Positions 1 to 8,499 of a stretch of DNA of 37,862 nucleotides are shown one piece after another. The number at the start of each line of letters is the position of its first letter. The first letter of the stretch is position 1. A program made the translations under genes and the position numbers. The DNA comes from Thermoflexales bacterium (GTDB lineage Bacteria; Chloroflexota; Anaerolineae; Fen-1058). Below the pieces are notes generated by a model, which worked only from the letters and a program-made list of their open reading frames with translations, made no database searches and was not told where the DNA came from. The stretch spans positions 1 to 37,862 of the forward strand of contig JAUQXC010000160.1 of NCBI GenBank assembly GCA_030834825.1. The letters are read 5' to 3'.

Positions 1-462
1 TCCGGGCCGGGCTTTGCTTGCGGGTACAACAACCACCGGTCGTGCGCTTGGGGAGCCATCAAGGTGCTGCTGGCCTTCAGCAAAGTGCCTGTGCGGCAGC
101 GCACACCATTGATGAAACGCGCCATCAAGCAGAGTGTTGAATTTCTCTTCAGCGTCGATCCAGCTATGGCGACTTATCCCGGCGGCACTAGCAGCAAGCC
201 CAGTCCAAACTGGTGGAAGCTGGGTTTTCCGGTCTTCTATGTGACGGATCTGCTGCAAAATGTTGAATCTCTGACGGCGCTGGGTTATGGCCGCGATAAG
301 CGACTGGCGAATGCACTGGCCCTTATCCGTGACAAGCAAGATGATCAGGGGCGTTGGTCGCTGGAATATGAATACAGAACGTGGGTGAGTTTTGGCCCTA
401 AGCGACAGCCCAACAAATGGGTGACGTTGCGTGCACTGCGCGTACTCAAGGCGGTAGCCTGA
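1..462 (+). CDS. Toroid-fold (prenyltransferase/squalene-oxidase repeat-like) protein, C-terminal part, 5'-truncated by window edge
   Basis: Frame open from base 1 (SGPGFACGYNNHRSCAWGAIKVLL...) and closely matches the C-terminal half of the next ORF; family assignment from W/G-rich helical repeat pattern. Confidence 0.7.
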   Translation, partial: SGPGFACGYNNHRSCAWGAIKVLLAFSKVPVRQRTPLMKRAIKQSVEFLFSVDPAMATYPGGTSSKPSPNWWKLGFPVFYVTDLLQNVESLTALGYGRDKRLANALALIRDKQDDQGRWSLEYEYRTWVSFGPKRQPNKWVTLRALRVLKAVA

Positions 463-543
463 CGGTACGCACGGCTTCGTTACATCTTGCGACACTGTAG
501 CAGTTTCATTGCACGGAGTGACCGGTCGTAGGAGGCAAAGTCG

Positions 544-1557
544 ATGTCATGGCAAATGCAGTTGAAAGGCGCTTCCGTAGCGTGGCTGTTGGAGAAGGAT
601 GATCCCGGCGTGCGTTATCTGGCGCTGCGCGATTTGATGGAACTGTCGGCCGATGATCGTGAATTGCGCGCCGCGCGCAAGGCCGCTCACCAGCAGGGGC
701 CGATCGCCGCGGTCCTGGCCGCGATGGACAAGGCGGGCTTTTGGGTGGAGCCTGGCCCGGGCTACAATCCAAAATATCAATCAACGGTGTGGGCGCTGAT
801 CGCACTGGCCCAGCTAGGCGCATCAATCGAGGCCGACAAACGTATTGCGTTGGCCTGTGCGTACTTCCTCGATCATGCTTTAGCCGCAGGCGGGCAGATC
901 ACGGCGTCGGGCGCACCGTCGGGCACCGCTGATTGTTTGCAGGGCAATTTGTGTTGGGCCTTGCTCGAATTGGGTTACGAGGATCCACGGTTGGTGACGG
1001 CCTTCGAGTGGATGGCGCGCACGGTCACCGGCGAGGGCCTTGCGCCTGTGGCCGATAAACGGGCGGCGGTGCGGTACTATGCCGGAAAATGCGGCCCGTT
1101 GTTTGCTTGCGGCTCAAATAATAAGCTGCCCTGCGCGTGGGGGGGTGTCAAAGTGATGCTGGCCCTGAGCAAGGTGCCCAGTACGCAGCGCACTCCGTTG
1201 ATGAAACGCGCCATCAAGCAAGGCACTGCGTTTCTCTTCAGCGTCGATCCGGCTACTGCCGCTTACCCTGCGGGCTTTAGCAGCAAGCCTAGCCAGAGTT
1301 GGTGGAAGTTGGGTTTTCCGGTTTTCTATGTGACCGATGTGCTGCAGATTATTGAAGCGCTGGTCGCCTTAGGGTATGGGCGCGATCCCCGCTTGGCTAA
1401 GGCGTTGGCGCTCGTTCGTGACAAACAAGATGATCAGGGACGCTGGCTGCTGGAGTATGACTATACCGGCAAAACCTGGGGAGACTTTGGGCGCAAGAAG
1501 CAGCCCAACAAATGGGTCACACTCCGCGCGTTGCGGGCGCTTAAGGCGACGGGGTGA
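544..1557 (+). CDS. Toroid-fold (prenyltransferase/squalene-oxidase repeat-like) protein, tandem paralog
   Basis: 337 aa ORF; shares KRAIKQ..FLFSVDPA.A.YP...SSKPS..WWKLGFPVFYVTD with the upstream ORF. Confidence 0.75.
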   Translation: MSWQMQLKGASVAWLLEKDDPGVRYLALRDLMELSADDRELRAARKAAHQQGPIAAVLAAMDKAGFWVEPGPGYNPKYQSTVWALIALAQLGASIEADKRIALACAYFLDHALAAGGQITASGAPSGTADCLQGNLCWALLELGYEDPRLVTAFEWMARTVTGEGLAPVADKRAAVRYYAGKCGPLFACGSNNKLPCAWGGVKVMLALSKVPSTQRTPLMKRAIKQGTAFLFSVDPATAAYPAGFSSKPSQSWWKLGFPVFYVTDVLQIIEALVALGYGRDPRLAKALALVRDKQDDQGRWLLEYDYTGKTWGDFGRKKQPNKWVTLRALRALKATG

Positions 1558-1874
1558 GGGTCGTGGTGAGGTCGTCAGCCATAACCGTCAGTGCCGCTTC
1601 ATTGCGTTCGATCGTGTTGTCTCAGACGGGGCAGGATGTCAGCCGGTGTTGTGTTTGCGCCCTGTGCGAGGATATCACCGATAGCGGTGGTGACGTCAGC
1701 CTGTCCTTGCTGATGCAATGGATTCGGGTAAACGACGATCGGGCATTGACCTGTCGTACTACGTGGGCCGCAGCCGTACTGGGCCGGGCCGATCAGGTCT
1801 GCGCCAATCAAATCGATATTCCGGCGGTGTTACTAGCCTTACGGGCTGAGGCTCACCGCCGAGGTTTACGCTAG
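1554..1874 (+). CDS. Degenerate HdrC/ferredoxin-like small Cys protein
   Basis: GTGA overlap with previous gene; CCVCALC followed by TxxTWAAAVLGRADQVCANQIDIPAVLLALRAEAHRRGL, an HdrC-like layout lacking most of the second cluster cysteines; start uncertain. Confidence 0.6.
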   Translation: MRVVVRSSAITVSAASLRSIVLSQTGQDVSRCCVCALCEDITDSGGDVSLSLLMQWIRVNDDRALTCRTTWAAAVLGRADQVCANQIDIPAVLLALRAEAHRRGLR

Positions 1875-1879
1875 GGAGG

Positions 1880-2209
1880 ATGAGCATGACGGAGAATCTG
1901 GCAGCACAAGTGTTACACACGGTGGAGTTGGTCGGTTATCAAGAGGGGGCCGTGGTCAGCCGTACGCTGATCAATCAAAAGACCGGCACGGTGACGTTAT
2001 TTGCGTTTGATGCGGGGCAGGAGCTCAGCGAACACACCACGCCCTATGCTGCTCTGGTCCAGGTGCTGGATGGCGAGACAGAGATCAGAATTTCCGGGCA
2101 GCCGTATCAGCTTAAGGCGGGCGATTCGATTATCATGCCGGCCAACGATCCGCACGCGGTGAAGGCGCTGACGAAATTCAAGATGCTGTTGACGATGATC
2201 AAATCGTAA
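1880..2209 (+). CDS. Cupin-domain protein
   Basis: 109 aa; LFAFDAGQELSEHTTPYAALVQVLDGETEIRISGQPYQLKAGDSIIMPANDPHAVKA cupin pattern; GGAGG upstream. Confidence 0.85.
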   Translation: MSMTENLAAQVLHTVELVGYQEGAVVSRTLINQKTGTVTLFAFDAGQELSEHTTPYAALVQVLDGETEIRISGQPYQLKAGDSIIMPANDPHAVKALTKFKMLLTMIKS

Positions 2210-2212
2210 AGT

Positions 2213-2542
2213 GTGACGGCGATGTCTGAAGGAACAGAGCGGAGCGAGCCAGCCAGCCTGCGACAGCTGGTTCGTGAAGCGACCGGGTATGATGTGCGGC
2301 GTTGTGGACGCTGTTCGTACTGCACGCACTTCGTCACACCGGACGACGATCTGAGCTTGGAAATCATGCTGCAGCTGGTTCTGCAGAATGACGAAGAGGT
2401 GTTGACCAGTAAGACCCTCTGGTCGGATGCGGCGTTGCGGCGAGCGCAGCAGATGTGCGTCAGCACCATGGATGTGGCGGCGATCATGTTGGTGTTGCGT
2501 GAAGAGGCGCAGCGTCGCGGATTATCCAAAGAGGAAGGATGA
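2213..2542 (+). CDS. Degenerate HdrC/ferredoxin-like small Cys protein, paralog of 1554..1874
   Basis: CGRCSYC motif and C-terminal QMCVSTMDVAAIMLVLREEAQRRGL parallel to 1554..1874. Confidence 0.6.
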   Translation: MTAMSEGTERSEPASLRQLVREATGYDVRRCGRCSYCTHFVTPDDDLSLEIMLQLVLQNDEEVLTSKTLWSDAALRRAQQMCVSTMDVAAIMLVLREEAQRRGLSKEEG

Positions 2543-2552
2543 GGGATAAAAG

Positions 2553-3326
2553 ATGAAACTAGCCATCAGCGGTAAAGGCGGAGTCGGCAAAACGACCCTC
2601 GTGGCGTTGCTGGCGCAGGCCTACGCCGACGCGGGACGCCAGGTGTTGGCTGTGGATGCGGATCCCTCGCCGTGTCTGGCCGGCGCGCTGGGTTTTCCCG
2701 CAGAGCTGCGGCAGCAACTGCACCCGATCGCCGAGATGAATGAGTTGATCGAGGAGCGCACCGGGGCCAAACCCGGTACGCGCGGCGGCTTCTTCACGAT
2801 CAATCCACGCGTGGACGACATCCCCGATCGGTTCAGTGTGACCTATCGCGGTGTGAAACTGCTGGAGATGGGTTCGGTCGATTTGGGTGGATCGGGCTGT
2901 ATCTGCCCGGAAAGTGCCATGCTCAAGACCTTATTCACGCATCTGCTGTTTCGCGAGGAAGATGTCTTGCTGCTGGATATGTATGCCGGAGTCGAGCACC
3001 TGGGCCGTGCCACCGTGGATTTTGTCGATGCCATGATCATCGTGGTCGAACCGACGCGGCGCAGTTTGGGCACCGCCGCCCAGATCAAACAATTAGCACA
3101 GGACATTGGTCTGTTACATTTCTGGTTGGTAGGCAATAAGCTTCGTAATGAGGACGAAGAGGCTTTCTTGAGAGCAGCGACTCCCGATATCCCGATACTC
3201 GGCTTTTTGCCCGCCGATCTGAAAGTGCAGGAAGCCGATCGGTTGGGTGTGCCCGTCTACGATCATGTGCCGGCCCTGCGTGCTGCGGCAGAAGCCATGG
3301 CGCGCGTTTTGGCCGAGGCACGATGA
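2553..3326 (+). CDS. CooC-type nickel-insertion ATPase (SIMIBI/MinD family)
   Basis: GKGGVGKTT deviant Walker A, AVDADPSPCLAGALG, GCICPE CxC motif. Confidence 0.85.
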   Translation: MKLAISGKGGVGKTTLVALLAQAYADAGRQVLAVDADPSPCLAGALGFPAELRQQLHPIAEMNELIEERTGAKPGTRGGFFTINPRVDDIPDRFSVTYRGVKLLEMGSVDLGGSGCICPESAMLKTLFTHLLFREEDVLLLDMYAGVEHLGRATVDFVDAMIIVVEPTRRSLGTAAQIKQLAQDIGLLHFWLVGNKLRNEDEEAFLRAATPDIPILGFLPADLKVQEADRLGVPVYDHVPALRAAAEAMARVLAEAR

Positions 3327-5020
3327 CTATTCAGAAATGGGTCGCAACCGCATTGCTGCTGTTGACGCTTACCAGCTGTGCGGGAAGGCGGCCCCCTCCG
3401 GTGGTTGCCACAGCGATTCCTAGCGTTGCGCCGACTGTTGCGCAGCTTGGCCCCACTGTCCCGGCAACGCCGATACTCGCACCGACCTTAATGGCGACGC
3501 TGCAAGCGCCCAGTGCCCAGCAGCCGTTTTCAAGCACGTTGCAAATTCTGAAATCCACAGGCGAGATGCAGGCCGTAGACGTGCAGGGGCTGTTGTACGT
3601 GCCGGTCGACTACGGGCGTGATGCTCAACGCCGTTGGCCGCTGATCGTTTTCTTGCACGGTTCGGGTGAACGCGGCGACGATCCGCAGCGCTTGACCAGC
3701 ATCGGGCTGCCGCAAATCCTGCAAGATCGATCGGATCTACCGTTTATCGTGGTGGCACCACAATTGCTGCCCGGCGAGTCGTGGAATGACAAAGGCGAGT
3801 TGGTCGCTGCACTCATGGCCTGGCTCGAAGAACAATACACCATCGATCCGCAGCGTATTTATTTGACCGGCTTCAGTCTGGGCGGTTATGGCACGTGGGC
3901 GTTGGGCCTGAGCTCCCCCGATCGATTTGCGGCGCTCGTGCCGGTAGCTGGCGGTTGGGAGTTCGGCAGTGACGCCGTGCCGTCGAACATCTGCGCTCTG
4001 GCCGCCAAGCCGATCTGGGTCTTTCACGGTGCACAGGACGAGACCGTCAACCCCGCTCAGTCTGAGGTGTTGGTGGAAGCCCTGCGGGCCTGCGGTAGTG
4101 ATGTGCGTTACACCGTGATCCCTCAGGCGACGCATGCGGCCGCAGGCGTGCTGCCCTATCGTGAATCTGAACTTTACGATTGGCTGCTGCAGCAAACGTT
4201 GCCCGAAGAAATTCCGGCAGCCGCTAACGCTGAAGCGACGGCGGACGTTAACACACTGGTGGAAACGCCTGTGCCTGAAGTGGTCAATACGCCCCGCCCC
4301 GGCGATGGCAGTCTCAAACCGATCGGCCAACACGCTTACTCGATCGCGCTGGATGTCGTCGGCACAAACGGCCTGACGCGCACTGCTACGATCAGTTATC
4401 TGCTCTACTTGCCGGGCGCATATGGACAGGACCCGCAGCAGCCGTGGCCGCTGGTGCTGTTTTTGCATGGTTCCGATGTGTGGGGCAATGATCCACAAGC
4501 TTTAATCGCCAGCGGTCTGCCTCGGCTGCTCACCACCACACTCGATTTTCCGGCCATCGTGTTGTCACCGCAAGCGCCGGAGGAGGTCGTGTGGTGGGGG
4601 GCCGAACTTGATCTGGTGCGCGCCTTGCTCGATCACGTGCAGGCCAATTATGCGGTCGATGCTAAACGGATCTATCTGACTGGCCTGAGCATGGGCGGCT
4701 TCGGGGCATGGGCGGTGGCGATACAGCAGCCCCAGCGTTTCGCGGCGCTGGCGCCCATTGCCGGCGGTTGGGATTCCGAGCGCGATATTGTGCCGCGCAA
4801 TATCTGCGCTCTTCAGGCGGTGCCTATTTGGGTCTTTCATGGTGAGCAGGATGACATTGTGCTGCCCAAGAAAGCGCAGCTGCTGGTGAACGCCTTGAAG
4901 CAGTGCGGCGTGGAGGTGCGTTTCACGCTTTATCCCGACGCCAAACATCGCGAATCTTTCGAGCGCGCCTATGCTGATCCGGAACTCTATACCTGGATGT
5001 TCGCGCAACAGTTGCCGTGA
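3323..5020 (+). CDS. Lipoprotein with two tandem alpha/beta-hydrolase (esterase/peptidase-like) domains
   Basis: Lipobox LTSC; internal duplication (LLYVPVDYG...IVFLHGSGERGDDPQ / LLYLPGAYG...VLFLHGSDVWGNDPQ); nucleophile elbows GFSLGGYG and GLSMGGFG; ATGA overlap with CooC-like gene. Confidence 0.85.
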   Translation: MTIQKWVATALLLLTLTSCAGRRPPPVVATAIPSVAPTVAQLGPTVPATPILAPTLMATLQAPSAQQPFSSTLQILKSTGEMQAVDVQGLLYVPVDYGRDAQRRWPLIVFLHGSGERGDDPQRLTSIGLPQILQDRSDLPFIVVAPQLLPGESWNDKGELVAALMAWLEEQYTIDPQRIYLTGFSLGGYGTWALGLSSPDRFAALVPVAGGWEFGSDAVPSNICALAAKPIWVFHGAQDETVNPAQSEVLVEALRACGSDVRYTVIPQATHAAAGVLPYRESELYDWLLQQTLPEEIPAAANAEATADVNTLVETPVPEVVNTPRPGDGSLKPIGQHAYSIALDVVGTNGLTRTATISYLLYLPGAYGQDPQQPWPLVLFLHGSDVWGNDPQALIASGLPRLLTTTLDFPAIVLSPQAPEEVVWWGAELDLVRALLDHVQANYAVDAKRIYLTGLSMGGFGAWAVAIQQPQRFAALAPIAGGWDSERDIVPRNICALQAVPIWVFHGEQDDIVLPKKAQLLVNALKQCGVEVRFTLYPDAKHRESFERAYADPELYTWMFAQQLP

Positions 5021-5101
5021 CGCGTCCCGGTCGGTGTTTTGATTGTTTAAACCGATGCAGTGATTGCACTTGCATCAGAATTCATTCTACTGGAGGCTAT
5101 C

Positions 5102-6856
5102 GTGAACCATAGTCGTTGGATTCGTATTTTTAGCTGGTGTATCGTGCTGACGTTGATGATCATGCCGCTATCCAATCAGCCGCTCGCCGCGGCTGAGGAA
5201 GCGATCGGGCATAACCAACCGGCGAGTTCTCCTTCATCCACGCCTACCGATCAAATCATCATCAAGTACACGGTCATGTCTTTGCAGAGCGGAGGGTATG
5301 CGCCCGCCGGTGCGGCGCATATGGCTCAGCTCAGTGCGAAAGCCGGGATCGAATTGCAGTATGTGCGCCCGATGTCAGATGAGGTGCACGTCGTGCGTCT
5401 GCCGGGGCGCCGGCCGGAGAGCGAGGTGCAGCAGTATGCCGATCGGCTGATGCAGCTCGCCGAAGTGGAATACGCCGAGCCTGATCGCATTATGCGCCCG
5501 GCCTTGACGCCGAATGATCCACAATACAACAGCCAATGGCACTATTTTGGTCCCTACGGCATCAACGCGCCAGCTGCCTGGGATATTACGACCGGATCTT
5601 ACGATGTCGTCGTGGGAGTGATCGATACCGGTTATCGGCCCCATGCTGATCTGGCAGGACGATTCTTGCCCGGCTATGATTTCATCGCCGATGTACCAAC
5701 CGCCAATGATGGCAACGGCCGTGATGCGGATGCCCGCGATCCCGGCGACTGGATTACCACCGCCGAACGCAACGCCGTGGGCGGTCCCTTTGAGGGATGT
5801 CGGGTAGACGATAGCAGCTGGCATGGCACGCATGTGGCCGGCACGATCGGGGCAAATAGCAACAATGGAGTCGGGGTGACCGGTATCAACTGGGTCTCGT
5901 CCATTGTGCCGGTGCGTGTCCTGGGCAAATGCGGCGGTTACACTTCCGATATCATTGATGGGATGCGCTGGGCGGCAGGCTTGTCGGTTACGGGCGTACC
6001 CGCGAATCCCAATCCGGCGAAGGTGCTGAATTTGAGCCTTGGCGGATATAGCCCCGCTGGTTGTGGTACGCCGATGCAAAATGCCGTTAACGCGATTGTA
6101 GCCGCAGGCACGACAGTCGTTGTTGCGGCTGGCAATGAGAGCGATTCAGCTTTGTACTATAGCCCTGGTAATTGTAACAATGTCATTACCGTGGCGGCTA
6201 CGGATAAGTATGGAGACAAAGCTTGGTACAGCAATGACGGATCGACAGTGGAAATCAGCGGGCCGGGTGGCGATACTTACTTCTCGTCTGAAGGTGTCCT
6301 GTCAACGCTCAATTCTGGCACGACCGTTCCGGCTGCGGATATCTATGGGTACTTTCAGGGCACCAGCATGGCCACTCCGCATGTGGTGGGTGTGGTCTCC
6401 CTGCTGTATTCGCTGGTTCCTACGCTAACGCCGACACAGGTCCGGCAAATCCTTCAGAACACCGTTACAGCTTTTCCCGGTGGCAGCACATGCAACACTT
6501 CTATTTGTGGTAGTGGCATCGTGAATGCGGCGAACGCCGTCGCAGTTCTGCCGCGTATTACCAGTTTGAGCCCAGCCTCGAAGTTGTACAATACCGGAGG
6601 GTTCACACTCACCGTGACGGGCGCCAACTTTACAGCCGGTTCGGTCATCAACTGGAATGGTTCGGCGCGGACGACCGTGTTTGTGAGCAGTACTCAGCTG
6701 CGGGCCACGATACCAGCTAGTGATGTGAATCACGTGACAGCCGGCGTAGTCACTGTCACGACACCGCATCCCACTTATGGCAGCCTGACGGCGCGCGCCC
6801 GGTCTTTCCTGGTGTTTGGTCCGTTTAATGTGGACTTACCACTCGTAAGGCGGTGA
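5102..6856 (+). CDS. Secreted subtilisin-like S8 serine protease with C-terminal IPT/TIG-like domain
   Basis: Catalytic VIDTGY..HADL, SWHGTHVAGTIGA, GTSMATPHVVGV; C-terminal ITSLSPASKLYNTGGFTLTVTGANFTAGSVINWNG. GTG at 5102 with GGAGG RBS preferred over ORF start 5060. Confidence 0.9.
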   Translation: MNHSRWIRIFSWCIVLTLMIMPLSNQPLAAAEEAIGHNQPASSPSSTPTDQIIIKYTVMSLQSGGYAPAGAAHMAQLSAKAGIELQYVRPMSDEVHVVRLPGRRPESEVQQYADRLMQLAEVEYAEPDRIMRPALTPNDPQYNSQWHYFGPYGINAPAAWDITTGSYDVVVGVIDTGYRPHADLAGRFLPGYDFIADVPTANDGNGRDADARDPGDWITTAERNAVGGPFEGCRVDDSSWHGTHVAGTIGANSNNGVGVTGINWVSSIVPVRVLGKCGGYTSDIIDGMRWAAGLSVTGVPANPNPAKVLNLSLGGYSPAGCGTPMQNAVNAIVAAGTTVVVAAGNESDSALYYSPGNCNNVITVAATDKYGDKAWYSNDGSTVEISGPGGDTYFSSEGVLSTLNSGTTVPAADIYGYFQGTSMATPHVVGVVSLLYSLVPTLTPTQVRQILQNTVTAFPGGSTCNTSICGSGIVNAANAVAVLPRITSLSPASKLYNTGGFTLTVTGANFTAGSVINWNGSARTTVFVSSTQLRATIPASDVNHVTAGVVTVTTPHPTYGSLTARARSFLVFGPFNVDLPLVRR

Positions 6857-6865
6857 TAGAGCAAG

Positions 6866-7051
6866 ATGACCACAGTTGGCCTTCTCACCGATATCACAGC
6901 CAGCATCCCACCCGAGCGGGAACTGCAGATCGAAACGATCGCTTACTACGTTCATCGCGAATTGGAGACGCTGCGTGATATGATTGAGGTACAGCCTGAG
7001 CCGGTTGCGCGGTATCTGGCTCAAACCAATCGGCTGCCCACCACCTCTTGA
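6866..7051 (+). pseudogene. DegV-family N-terminal fragment
   Basis: 61 aa VGLLTDITASIPPE..IETIAYYVHRELETLRDMIEVQPE.VARYLAQTNRLPTTS resembles the DegV N-terminus and ends exactly at the conserved PTTS; no DegV continuation downstream. Confidence 0.55.
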
Positions 7052-7149
7052 GTGGGCGGAAACGATCTCGACCTGGTTGTCACCGGCGGTGGGGGTGCAT
7101 TCCGGTCCGGGGACGGTGGGGGTACATTTTTATCCAGTGGAGTGAGAGC

Positions 7150-7935
7150 ATGACGACGACGATTGCATTAGCGGGCAAGGGCGGTGTCGGCAAAACCACC
7201 ATCGCCGCGATGGTAATCAAGTATCTGGCACAGGCGCAGCCGGGGGCCGTGCTGGCGATTGATGCGGATCCGAGCAGCAACCTCAACATGGTGCTGGGAC
7301 TCGATCTGGATTGGACGGTGGGCGAGATCCGCGAGGACATGCTGTCACAGGTCAAGCAATCGCTGACGGCGGGTGGCGCGGCGATGGGTGCGTTGTCCGG
7401 CGGCATGAGCAAACACGATTACCTCGATCATCACATTCGCTCGTCGCTGGCTGAAGGCGCGCGCTTCGATCTCATCGCGATGGGGCGCGGTGAGGGGCCG
7501 GGCTGCTACTGCGCGGTGAACCACAACCTGCGCGAAGTGATCGACGCGATGAGCAAGAACTATGCCTACGTGGTCATCGATAACGAAGCGGGCATGGAGC
7601 ACCTGAGCCGCCGCACCACGCGCGATGTGCAGCACCTGCTCATCGTGACCGATCCGACTCAGCGCGGCATCGTCGCCGCCGAGCGAATCGCGGGCTTCCG
7701 CCAGGAACTTGATATTCGCATTGAGAACAGTTATCTGATTCTCAACGACATGACGGGCGCAGTGCCCACGCCGTTGCTGGCACGCATCCAGCAGCTGGAT
7801 ATTCCGTTGCTGGGCGTCGTGCCGCATGACGAGACGGCGAAAGAGTTTGAATTCAACGCGCGGCCGTTGGTGGAGTTAAGCGAAGAGACGCCGCTGTACC
7901 AGGCCGTAGCGGGGCTGATGCAGAAGATCTTATAG
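7150..7935 (+). CDS. CooC-type ATPase, second copy
   Basis: MTTTIALAGKGGVGKTT, AIDADPSSNLNMVLG, GPGCYCAVN CxC motif, IDNEAGMEHLSRRTT; ATG at 7150 preferred over ORF start 7048. Confidence 0.88.
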   Translation: MTTTIALAGKGGVGKTTIAAMVIKYLAQAQPGAVLAIDADPSSNLNMVLGLDLDWTVGEIREDMLSQVKQSLTAGGAAMGALSGGMSKHDYLDHHIRSSLAEGARFDLIAMGRGEGPGCYCAVNHNLREVIDAMSKNYAYVVIDNEAGMEHLSRRTTRDVQHLLIVTDPTQRGIVAAERIAGFRQELDIRIENSYLILNDMTGAVPTPLLARIQQLDIPLLGVVPHDETAKEFEFNARPLVELSEETPLYQAVAGLMQKIL

Positions 7936-7952
7936 GACACGGATTGACAACG

Positions 7953-8012
7953 AGAAACCGGGGTTCTACCTTCATGACTGCTTGCGAGTCAAGCTGTAGA
8001 AACCCGGTTTCT
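7953..8012. repeat. Inverted repeat / possible terminator after CooC-like gene
   Basis: AGAAACCGGGGTTCTAC (7953-7969) and GTAGAAACCCGGTTTCT (7996-8012) pair with one mismatch. Confidence 0.7.
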
Positions 8013-8028
8013 GATGAGAAACACTCTC

Positions 8029-8385
8029 TTAGGCGACCTCTGCCCACGCCGCTTGTAACCAGTCACGAACTTCACCGTCGATGTCTGCTGTGGAGTACAG
8101 CTCAAGATGATGCGTGAAGCGCCCCGGTCTCGGCTCGACGATTTCCTTCCAGCGTGATGATGGGTCTCGATAGTGGAATGACAAAGTCAGCACCAACGGA
8201 GCATGTTTGCCGTGCAGGTAGCGATCAGGAATCCAGGCTCGAGCAAAAGCCTTCTTGCGGCAGAAGGCCACCTGGCTCTTTGTGACGCGGATCTCCACCG
8301 GCCCTAAACTCTCAATGGCCCCACGCAGCGCCTCGAAGATTGACCGGGAGTTTTCCTGTCCGGTGAAGAATTCGTCCAGCGTCAT
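8029..8385 (-). CDS. DUF5655-like protein
   Basis: 118 aa; TLDEFF.GQENSRSIFEALRGAIESLGPVEIRVTKSQVAFCRKKAFARAWIP resembles DUF5655. Confidence 0.7.
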   Translation of the reverse strand: MTLDEFFTGQENSRSIFEALRGAIESLGPVEIRVTKSQVAFCRKKAFARAWIPDRYLHGKHAPLVLTLSFHYRDPSSRWKEIVEPRPGRFTHHLELYSTADIDGEVRDWLQAAWAEVA

Positions 8386-8402
8386 ATATTTACCATGGGA
8401 TT

Positions 8403-8499
8403 AGAGCAGTTTCCAGGTTGATTTACCGCACCACCTGCTCCTGCTGGATGGTTACATCCAGCAGGAGCAGGGTCGTAAACGGAATTGGAATCTGCTCTA
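8403..8499. repeat. Long palindromic element
   Basis: Perfect 16-bp arms CTGCTCCTGCTGGATG/CATCCAGCAGGAGCAG (8435-8450/8455-8470, 4-nt loop), nested in imperfect outer arms AGAGCAGTTTCCA / TGGAATCTGCTCT. Confidence 0.85.

Noticed and set aside
3737-4498. 253-aa minus-strand ORF opposite the esterase
   Set aside because: Antisense shadow ORF of a high-GC coding region; no family signal
7049-7152. Selenocysteine readthrough of the DegV fragment TGA
   Set aside because: In-frame sequence after the stop is Gly-rich, short and not DegV-like
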